From an uncultured Prevotella sp. (GTDB lineage Bacteria > Bacteroidota > Bacteroidia > Bacteroidales > Bacteroidaceae), in assembly GCA_905236815.1 (NCBI GenBank), contig CAJOPE010000019.1:1-55979 (forward strand): a stretch of DNA of 55,979 nt, in the 5' to 3' direction. Position numbers and translations under genes: made by a program. Position 1 is the stretch's first letter; each line of letters opens with the position of its first letter. Below are positions 49,695-55,979 of the stretch, piece after piece. The notes beneath the pieces were generated by a model that was not told the origin of the DNA, ran no database searches, and was given only the letters and a program-made list of their open reading frames with translations.

Positions 49695-52600
49695 CTACTC
49701 CTTTTCTTTTCTTCGAATGCCCAGCAAGTCTCTCCAACCGTTGAAGTCTTTTTTCAAGATAATTCCGATGCCTTGAGTGTTCATCGTGTTCTTGATAAAG
49801 TAGCGATCATTGGTCTGGTTATACATGCGTAACGCAAAGTTTCCATTCGGGAAAATAAGGTAGCGCAGGTCGAAGTCGCCAATGAAACTGGTAGTGGCAT
49901 TCTGATTGTCGCGATAGCCAAATTGACCGTTAAATATCAGTCGGTTATTAAACAGTCGACCACTCAGCAAACCTTCATATTCGGCATTGTTGAAGCCTTC
50001 ATTTCCGGTTGAGATGTTTGCACCGAAATTCCAGTCACTGCTCTTTGAGACACTCGACAACAGGTTGTTGAGCTGCTGACTGATGGTTCCACTCAGGATG
50101 CTCTGCATGGCCAGTGAGGTCTGGCTCTGCTGTGTCGGGTCATCCTTCTGGTTGTTGTTTGTCTGTGCCATAAATCTACCAATAGCAAGGAGATAGAGCA
50201 CCTGCTGATTCATCTCTTCCTCGCTGTTTACAAGCGAGTAAACCATCTGCTTGGCATCCGCATTCACAGTAGGTAGGTCGAATGAGAAGTCAACCTTTGG
50301 AGTGTTCGGATTGCCCGTGATATTCATAAAACAGTCCACACGGATGTTGTTGTTGCTGAAACTCTTTCCGATATTCAAATCGCTCAGCGAAACACCATTC
50401 ACTGTATATTTTGCCTTCAGGTTGAGAGGTGCCACCATTGGGTCGCCTCCGAAGGTGATCTTTCCACCTTGTTCAAAGAGGAATCGTTTCTTGATTACAT
50501 TCTGGATGGTAAGGTCGTAAATACCGTGGTCGACATTATAATTTCCATACATCTCGAATGGACCTTTGTTGAAATAATTTGCACGAATTACTCCGTCGCC
50601 ATTCAGCGTAATTGCATCGCCCGAGGTGTTATCCATCACCACCTTCACGGCCAGATTCTGGTTGGCATTGACGAGGAAGTTGATGTGCATATCCGAGGAG
50701 ATATTGATAGGAGCAGGCACCTCTTCATGTTCGAAGTCGATCGTATCTCCAATCTCAATATTCTTTTCCATGGACGTTGTGATGTCTCGCCAGTGGATGA
50801 AGTTCTGATTGCTTACAGCGGCCGGACTTGCGGCATTGTAGGCGAAGACAGAATTCTTCTCGGGTGTACCATTTATATCGATGATATTGCCACCAGGAAC
50901 ACTCCTTATCCTGCAATTTCCCGAGGCATAGACGGTTCCACAGTAGATTTCATTTCCGAAGGTTGGCTGGTCGAAACTCAGCAGGTTTTTGGCCTCGATA
51001 TTGAGGTCGTAATTCATATTCGAGAAACTCTCGTGAGTGAGTTTCAAGTCAACGATACCTATATTATGATTGCGGTCGTAAACCGTGTCGTTCTTCAGTA
51101 CGATCTTGTTTGGCGTTGCCACGGCTACCGCATGGTCAAACGTATAGTCTGTGTTTGTCGGAAGAATATGGCAGCTGCCTTCTGCCCAGGCATTTCCCAC
51201 CAGATTGATGTCGCTTAGAGGACCGATGACGGCAACTTTTCCGTGAATCTTTCCCTCGATGTTGCTGGCAAAAGAACTCGTGTAGTTTTGCAGGAAGTAC
51301 ATAGGCGTGCCATTGGCATCTATATCCAGTCGGATATCATTGTCGGCAGGTGCGATAAAGCCAGATATTTCCGTTTGCCGGCCAGGTCCATCATCGGCTT
51401 TTGCATCTACTATAATGCGCTTCAGGTCGAGATTATACGAAACATTGGCGGTGAGATCGCCCATTTCTCCGTTCTCAAACGTGAAGTCTTTCACTTTTAG
51501 ATTTGCCCAGCCATCGGGATCGCTGAATATCTTGTATAGATAAGCCTTTCCAGATGCCTTTCCTCCGAAGTCGACTGCATGGAAATTTACCAGGTTCAGC
51601 ACATAGTTCACATCGATATCCTTGAGTTCCACCATGAGCGAATCCTGACGATTAGAGGTTGCTAGTCCACTCACAATGATATGTTGCTTGTTGTGTGCAA
51701 TCTCAAAATGGTCGAAGAGCAAGTTGTTCTTCGAATATATAATGTCGGCTGGTTCCACATTCCAGATACTGTCTCCCACGAAAATGATGGAAGGGTGGAC
51801 TGAAATATGTGCAGCATCCTGATTCTCCTCATTAGTGAAGAATTGGGTCTCGGCATCCAGTTTGCCGATTACAGGGAGTTTCTTGCTGTAGTTGTTATAG
51901 TAAACCAGTGTGGATAGCTTGTTGTCGGCAGCCTTGGCATTCACCTCATACAGCGGTCCGTTCTTTTCTTTCAGATGAACGTCGGCCATGAGCGTGTCGT
52001 TAGGTGTTGTGATGTTTACAAATCCCTTTTCGAAGTTCTTGCCGTTGTAGGCAAAGTCGGGAAGGGTGGCGGTTAGCTGGATTTTTTTCTGCTTGTCGCT
52101 CATCATTCCCTGTAGACTGATTGGCTCGTTAGCATCCAGGTTGATGTTGAGATATTTCTTAAGTAAACGGGTGTCGACAACGGTTCCCTCGAATACAAAG
52201 TCGTTGTTGGCGGTAGCCTTTGTCTTTGGCAGACCTGGAAGGGTAGGGAGCTTGCTTCTGACAAGATTGGCGAAACTCTGAGGCAAGGTCGCATAGTCGA
52301 GCTTGCCATCCAGATGCAGGTCGGCGTAAGGCGAGGTGACACTCAGGTGACTGTCTTTGCCTTGGTTGCTGGCATCCAGATTTACATCCTCAATGTCATA
52401 ATATTTGTCGATAGTTCCTTTCACGTCATAAAGCTTCGACAGAAGATTGTAGTTACCCTGTGCCTTGATTTTTATGTTCGGGTCGTCGATGCTTGCGATA
52501 CCCTTGATCAGATTTCCCGCATACGAACCATTGAGGGTGAGGTTGCGGTAGCTGTATTTGTTGAAGTCGAAGCGCGAAATCTTGCCATCGGCATTAATGG

Positions 52601-53939
52601 CAAGTGCTTTTGGATGTTTCGAATCTGGAAGAGTGCCCGAGAAATTCAAGTTGGCTGCAACGGTTCCAAACTGATTGTTCTCGAGCAGTCGCTTGAGGTT
52701 AAAACCTTGTGTGTCAACCGATCCCTTGAAATTTCTATCCTGCTTCACGAGCAAGAGGTTTGCCTTTCCTGCATCTGTGGAAAGCACACCTTTCGCTTGA
52801 ACATCAGCACCTCTTCCTTTGGCATTTCCATGGAAATTGATAGTTCCTAGTCGGATGATTTCCTTCGGAATGCTGAGTCGCTGACCCATGTTGGCGGCGA
52901 ATCGCTTGATGCCAGCTCCGCTCAAGTTCATGTTCTGAACCGTGGTGGACCAGCGTGGAATTGAGTCGAGGTCGCTCAGCTGTGCCTTGGCCTGTAGGTT
53001 GATATCTCCATTTCCTGCCCTAATGTTCAGATCTGAGATGCGCAGGGTGGTACTGGTTCCGCTGAATACAGTATTGAGATAAAGCGGACTTCGGTAGTTT
53101 TGCAAGTCTTTAAACAAACTGCCAAGGTCGCTAAGCGTGATAATCGAATTTTGTATGCTGCCCGAGAATTGCAGAGAATGCAGATTGATATCCCCCAACG
53201 ACATGTGATCCTTGTCCTTCGGACGATTGAGCTTATAGGTAGCCAGCAAGTCGCCAAGGGTGAGTTCGGTGTGAGGCATCGAGAGCTCGAAGTCGGAAAT
53301 CTTAGCCTCATGATCATTCATCAATGCTTTAAGTGTCAATTTATTTATACTTAAATCGTTCCATCCCCTGAAGGATAATTTTCGGATACTGGCCAGTACC
53401 TCATCATCGGTGAGCTTGTTCAGGATGATGTGGGTGGAAATATCGTTGAGCGAAATATGCTTGAAAACCTCATTCTTTGGAGCATCCTTCTGGTCGAAGG
53501 TGAGATGTCCATTGCGGATGATCAAACTGCCGATGTGCAGATTCAGTGGAGTATGAGCAGTTTGATCCTTCGAAGCAAGTGAGTCGAGCACAAACTGGAA
53601 ATTAGGTTTCGCATCCGCAGTAGCCTTAGAGAGGTGTGCGTGCATACCAAACAACTGTGCGGATGAAATGGAAATTCTGCCCTCGGTGAGTGGAATCAAA
53701 TCAATATTGACCGAAATACGTGAGGCAGTGAGCAAGGTATCGTTTTGCTGGTCGAACAGCAAAACATCATCAATGATAAGACGGTTGAAAAAGCCCGGAT
53801 TAACCATTCCCACAGCGACTTTCGTTCCAAGTTTCTGCGAAATGGCATTAGCAACACGGGAACCAATGAATCCTTGTACAGGTTGCAATTGCAACAGTAC
53901 AATAACTGCAAGATACAAACCTATCAAGGTCCATATCAA
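49695..53939 (-). CDS. tamB: TamB-like translocation/assembly protein
   Basis: A protein of about 1414 residues or slightly more with an N-terminal membrane helix (LIWTLIGLYLAVIVLLQLQP), a long stretch of beta-strand repeats and a C-terminal TamB/DUF490 domain (about 1050-1400) with GDGVIRANYFNKGPFEMYGNYNVDHGIYDLTIQNV and the LLAIGRF segment. TamB bridges the inner and outer membrane and helps lipid transport or outer-membrane protein assembly. No ATG is available: the start is either TTG at 53939 or CTG at 53969, the latter giving a positively charged Lys-Lys-Thr-Arg lead before the membrane helix. The promoter at 53984-54014 limits the choice. Confidence 0.88.
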   Translation of the reverse strand: MIWTLIGLYLAVIVLLQLQPVQGFIGSRVANAISQKLGTKVAVGMVNPGFFNRLIIDDVLLFDQQNDTLLTASRISVNIDLIPLTEGRISISSAQLFGMHAHLSKATADAKPNFQFVLDSLASKDQTAHTPLNLHIGSLIIRNGHLTFDQKDAPKNEVFKHISLNDISTHIILNKLTDDEVLASIRKLSFRGWNDLSINKLTLKALMNDHEAKISDFELSMPHTELTLGDLLATYKLNRPKDKDHMSLGDINLHSLQFSGSIQNSIITLSDLGSLFKDLQNYRSPLYLNTVFSGTSTTLRISDLNIRAGNGDINLQAKAQLSDLDSIPRWSTTVQNMNLSGAGIKRFAANMGQRLSIPKEIIRLGTINFHGNAKGRGADVQAKGVLSTDAGKANLLLVKQDRNFKGSVDTQGFNLKRLLENNQFGTVAANLNFSGTLPDSKHPKALAINADGKISRFDFNKYSYRNLTLNGSYAGNLIKGIASIDDPNIKIKAQGNYNLLSKLYDVKGTIDKYYDIEDVNLDASNQGKDSHLSVTSPYADLHLDGKLDYATLPQSFANLVRSKLPTLPGLPKTKATANNDFVFEGTVVDTRLLKKYLNINLDANEPISLQGMMSDKQKKIQLTATLPDFAYNGKNFEKGFVNITTPNDTLMADVHLKEKNGPLYEVNAKAADNKLSTLVYYNNYSKKLPVIGKLDAETQFFTNEENQDAAHISVHPSIIFVGDSIWNVEPADIIYSKNNLLFDHFEIAHNKQHIIVSGLATSNRQDSLMVELKDIDVNYVLNLVNFHAVDFGGKASGKAYLYKIFSDPDGWANLKVKDFTFENGEMGDLTANVSYNLDLKRIIVDAKADDGPGRQTEISGFIAPADNDIRLDIDANGTPMYFLQNYTSSFASNIEGKIHGKVAVIGPLSDINLVGNAWAEGSCHILPTNTDYTFDHAVAVATPNKIVLKNDTVYDRNHNIGIVDLKLTHESFSNMNYDLNIEAKNLLSFDQPTFGNEIYCGTVYASGNCRIRSVPGGNIIDINGTPEKNSVFAYNAASPAAVSNQNFIHWRDITTSMEKNIEIGDTIDFEHEEVPAPINISSDMHINFLVNANQNLAVKVVMDNTSGDAITLNGDGVIRANYFNKGPFEMYGNYNVDHGIYDLTIQNVIKKRFLFEQGGKITFGGDPMVAPLNLKAKYTVNGVSLSDLNIGKSFSNNNIRVDCFMNITGNPNTPKVDFSFDLPTVNADAKQMVYSLVNSEEEMNQQVLYLLAIGRFMAQTNNNQKDDPTQQSQTSLAMQSILSGTISQQLNNLLSSVSKSSDWNFGANISTGNEGFNNAEYEGLLSGRLFNNRLIFNGQFGYRDNQNATTSFIGDFDLRYLIFPNGNFALRMYNQTNDRYFIKNTMNTQGIGIILKKDFNGWRDLLGIRRKEKE

Positions 53940-53983
53940 GCCATTGATTATCGTTCTCGTTTTCTTCAGATCTGAATTTTCTG

Positions 53984-54014
53984 CAAAAGTAACTTATTTA
54001 ATAGAATTCACAAA
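53984..54014 (-). promoter_or_regulatory. Promoter of tamB
   Basis: On the minus strand, TTTG at 54014-54011, a 19-nt spacer and TACTTTTG at 53991-53984, a full consensus match. Transcription would start near 53978, so the tamB start codon must lie downstream of that. Confidence 0.7.
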
Positions 54015-54055
54015 ATATATTTAGGTGTTTTTTCTCATATTTCCAAAATCTTGAT

Positions 54056-54063
54056 TACCTTTG
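54056..54063 (+). promoter_or_regulatory. -7 promoter box directly before dacB
   Basis: TACCTTTG ends only 5 nt before the ATG at 54069; a TTTC at 54031-54034 lies 21 nt upstream of the box. If the box works, the transcript begins at or next to the start codon. Confidence 0.5.
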
Positions 54064-54068
54064 CATAT

Positions 54069-55301
54069 ATGAAAGCAAAATTGATGATTTTATCGCTGAC
54101 TTTGCTTGTTTTTGCTGGATGCGGAAATAAGGAGAAGTCACAGAACGATGATATAAAGCAAGCGCAAAAACAAGATTTACCTATTGATACAGCCTTGCAG
54201 AGTAGAGTTAAGAAATTCGCAGAAGCACCGAGATGTCAAGGAAAATTTGGCGTTTATGTTTACGACTTGACTGCTGATAAGCCTGTCTATGCTTATAAGG
54301 AGCGCGACGACCAGCCTTCGGCATCATGTATGAAACTCTTGTCGGGTGTTGCCGGACTGCATCTTCTTGGTACTAATTATAAATATGTCACCTCTTTATA
54401 TACTAAGGGAAATCTTCAGGGAGATAATCTGCACGGTGACATCGCCTTTAAGGGAGGATTGGATCCGCAGTTGAAAGAGCAGGATCTGTCGATATTTGCC
54501 AAGCAGTTGCACAATAAGGGTATTCGAAAGTTTGATGGCAAGCTCTATGTCGATCTTGTGTTGAAAGATCCAGTTGCAAGCGAACCTCACTGGTATCCTT
54601 GGGATTTGTCGTTCTCAAGTTATGGAGTCCTCTATAAAGGAGCCGATCGCCTGACGAAATATCTGAAAATGGCCCTTCGCAATAATGGCATTCAGTTTAA
54701 GGACAGTCAGGTGGTACTCGCAGGTGTGCCAAAAGGCTCTCGTTGTATCTACCGTTACTATCGGTCGATAGATATGGTGATCGAGCGCATGTGGAAGAAT
54801 AGCTCTAACACGCAGGCCACCTCGCTGCTTTTCACCATCGGAAACAAGTCAAATCCAAAGGCAGAGCCAACCAAGGCGGGTGTAAACTATATGCGCTATT
54901 TCCTGAAGAAGAAGATCGGAGTGAAAGACACCAACCTGATGATTCATGATGGATGTGGACTTTGCACACATAATCATCTTTCACCTTATGCGCTGGTGGA
55001 AATTCTTAAATATGGCTACGAACATCCTTCTATTTACAAGCAACTGCGTAAAAATCTTGCAATAGCTGGTGTGGATGGAACCTTGCGTAAATACTGGAAT
55101 CCAGCTATCAAGGGAAAGGTGAGGGGAAAAACCGGAACCTTGTCTCACCCTTATGGAATAAGTTCGTTGGCAGGTTATTGTGATGCTCCAAATGGACATG
55201 TGATTGCTTTTGCAATTATGGATAGTGAAATGTCGGTTCTGGATGCTCATGTGCTACAGCGAAAATTGATGGAAACACTCACAAAAGAGAAAAAGAAATA
55301 A
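54069..55301 (+). CDS. dacB: D-alanyl-D-alanine carboxypeptidase/endopeptidase (PBP4, S13)
   Basis: A 410-residue lipoprotein of peptidase family S13. Signal peptide MKAKLMILSLTLLVFAGC (lipobox FAGC). Active-site motifs are SCMK (SxxK, about residue 86), a Ser-Ser-Asn in WKNSSNTQAT and KTG in RGKTGTLSH. It removes or cuts D-Ala-D-Ala-type crosslinks in peptidoglycan in the periplasm. The start at 54069 is preferred over 54051, which lies inside the -7 box. A terminator follows at 55316-55352. Confidence 0.93.
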   Translation: MKAKLMILSLTLLVFAGCGNKEKSQNDDIKQAQKQDLPIDTALQSRVKKFAEAPRCQGKFGVYVYDLTADKPVYAYKERDDQPSASCMKLLSGVAGLHLLGTNYKYVTSLYTKGNLQGDNLHGDIAFKGGLDPQLKEQDLSIFAKQLHNKGIRKFDGKLYVDLVLKDPVASEPHWYPWDLSFSSYGVLYKGADRLTKYLKMALRNNGIQFKDSQVVLAGVPKGSRCIYRYYRSIDMVIERMWKNSSNTQATSLLFTIGNKSNPKAEPTKAGVNYMRYFLKKKIGVKDTNLMIHDGCGLCTHNHLSPYALVEILKYGYEHPSIYKQLRKNLAIAGVDGTLRKYWNPAIKGKVRGKTGTLSHPYGISSLAGYCDAPNGHVIAFAIMDSEMSVLDAHVLQRKLMETLTKEKKK

Positions 55302-55315
55302 TGGAAATGTAAGAA

Positions 55316-55352
55316 AAAATCCCGATATTACTTGAAGTAGTATCGGGATTTT
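55316..55352. terminator. Terminator after dacB
   Basis: AAAATCCCGATA pairs with TATCGGGATTTT (55316-55327 and 55341-55352), 12 bp, with a further small stem in the loop. T-rich on both sides, so it can serve both dacB and the small minus-strand ORF at 55399. Confidence 0.85.
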
Positions 55353-55398
55353 CTTAGTTTCAACATCAATAAAAAGTTAGCTGTAGTTATCTTTTCAT

Positions 55399-55506
55399 TT
55401 ACTCGTACCAAATCTCACCACCAAGGTGATACTCAAATTCTACACTACGAGTTTCGTTTGAATACTCAACGTAAATTTGCTGTGTGTTTTTGGTTTCTTT
55501 GTTCAT
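55399..55506 (-). CDS. Small ORF, 35 aa, with its own promoter
   Basis: A 35-codon frame reading MNKETKNTQQIYVEYSNETR, then a short acidic/aromatic end (LGGEIWYE). It is too short to place in a family. Support comes from position: on the minus strand, ATTG at 55607-55604, 20 nt, TATCTTTG at 55583-55576 lies about 70 nt upstream, and a terminator lies about 47 nt downstream. It may be a small protein or peptide precursor; no maturation gene is nearby. Confidence 0.5.
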   Translation of the reverse strand: MNKETKNTQQIYVEYSNETRSVEFEYHLGGEIWYE

Positions 55507-55575
55507 TTTGTTAAAAGTTTATTGGTTAATAATGCGATTCGTATTAAAACATCTATGTTTTGTTGATCTACGAGG

Positions 55576-55607
55576 CAAAGATAAGTATTTTTCTATGACG
55601 AATCAAT
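55576..55607 (-). promoter_or_regulatory. Promoter of the 35-codon small ORF
   Basis: On the minus strand, ATTG at 55607-55604, a 20-nt spacer and TATCTTTG at 55583-55576. Consensus except for one base in the -33 element. Confidence 0.55.
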
Positions 55608-55812
55608 ATCCAAAAAAGGCATAATGGATTTTTGTCATCATTATTTTAAAACTTTTAACAAAAAAGTTCGCTTTAGTATAATTATATCATCCTTTCTTCT
55701 CATTGATTGAAAGAGAATTGCTTTGAAATGCTTTCATTTTAAAAATTAAATGGGATATAATTGTCATTTTGATTAATTAATGAGATTATACTCATCATTT
55801 AGAAAAATAGCC

Positions 55813-55896
55813 AGATGGTTATTAGTCATCATTTTGAAAAATAATAGATGGTTATTAGTCATCATTTCTCCCCCATTTATGGGGGAGATCAAAGAG
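55813..55896. repeat. Direct repeat plus third REP-like element
   Basis: GATGGTTATTAGTCATCATTT occurs twice in about 55 nt, immediately followed by CTCCCCCATTTATGGGGGAG and GATCAAAGAG, the same unit as at 48411-48573 but with a different tail. Confidence 0.55.
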
Positions 55897-55949
55897 TTAC
55901 TATGTTTGCAGTAGCTAGCGAAAAAGTCAGACTTTGAGATGATGTTCTC

Positions 55950-55966
55950 GGGGGCTTCGAGCCCCC
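55950..55966. repeat. G/C hairpin near the right edge
   Basis: GGGGGCT pairs with AGCCCCC around TCG. It is followed by CTGCCACATGGCAC, a second small inverted repeat. The window ends here, so a larger element may continue. Confidence 0.45.
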
Positions 55967-55979
55967 TGCCACATGGCAC

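Larger units (their letters stand above)
55507..55979. other. Gene-free repeat-bearing right end
   Basis: No credible gene. It holds the promoter of the 35-codon ORF (55576-55607), a direct repeat of GATGGTTATTAGTCATCATTT (two copies, about 55813-55833 and 55846-55866), a REP-like element at 55864-55896 and a G/C hairpin at 55950-55966. A frame at 55773-55979 is repeat-derived. Confidence 0.5.

Noticed and set aside
55773..55979. Open frame on the minus strand at the right edge
   Set aside because: It runs through a direct repeat and a REP-like element, and its internal repetition is the DNA repeat translated.

Overview
The window reads as chromosomal DNA of a gut- or oral-type Bacteroidales, most probably Prevotella/Segatella. 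The reasons are many promoters of the Bacteroidota type (TTTG, about 20 nt, TAnnTTTG), a PorD/DUF4835 gene in a dnaN-exonuclease-coaBC-porD-recN block, a TamB protein of Bacteroidota size, a secreted protein with a GIYIVNGKK-type C-terminus, and a mitochondrial-type aconitase. The genus is inferred from style, not from a search.

Region 1 (1541-21514) is a biosynthetic cluster of the aryl-polyene/flexirubin superfamily. Nineteen co-directional, mostly overlapping genes (1541-18791) encode a ketoreductase, a ketosynthase, an O-methyltransferase-like protein, two ACPs, an LpxL-type acyltransferase, two hotdog dehydratases, a degenerate KS half-protein, a second ketosynthase, a chain-length-factor-like protein, a four-helix SMR/EamA protein, a LolA-like carrier, a GT2 glycosyltransferase, an MMPL exporter fused to a PlsC-type acyltransferase, two tandem CrtISO/retinol-saturase-like flavoproteins, an alpha/beta hydrolase and another acyltransferase. 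Facing them with no gap are an adenylate-forming ligase and a third ACP (18792-20338), and divergent from those is a third ketosynthase (20429-21514). The inferred logic is that the ligase loads a starter acid on an ACP, the KS/CLF, KR and DH enzymes extend a polyene, the flavoproteins adjust its double bonds, the methyltransferase, GT2 and acyltransferases decorate it or join it to a lipid, and LolA, MMPL and SMR proteins move it to the outer membrane. No aromatic ammonia-lyase, DarA/DarB pair or obvious thioesterase is present.

Region 2 (21976-25664) is an aconitase-citrate synthase operon behind an unusually long leader with two promoter-like sites. Region 3 (26254-39763) is accessory: several small secreted proteins and lipoproteins, including one tandem paralogous pair, a HAD phosphatase, a degenerate RNase H-like protein, a gamma-carbonic-anhydrase-like hexapeptide protein, a large secreted protein followed by a 66-residue small protein, a YecH-like metal protein, a three-domain adenylation-ACP-acyltransferase enzyme and a YhcH protein.

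Region 4 (40015-47562, minus strand) holds tRNA-Arg(UCU) and a housekeeping operon: dnaN, a DnaQ-type exonuclease, coaBC, porD, recN and a TPR protein with a protease-like but apparently inactive domain. Divergent from dnaN is a DUF3127 OB-fold-like protein ending in an SSB-like DDLPF tip. A 1.5-kb repeat-rich gene-free stretch follows (48153-49694), then tamB (minus), a lipoprotein dacB/PBP4 (plus), a 35-codon small ORF with a good promoter, and a gene-free, repeat-bearing right end.
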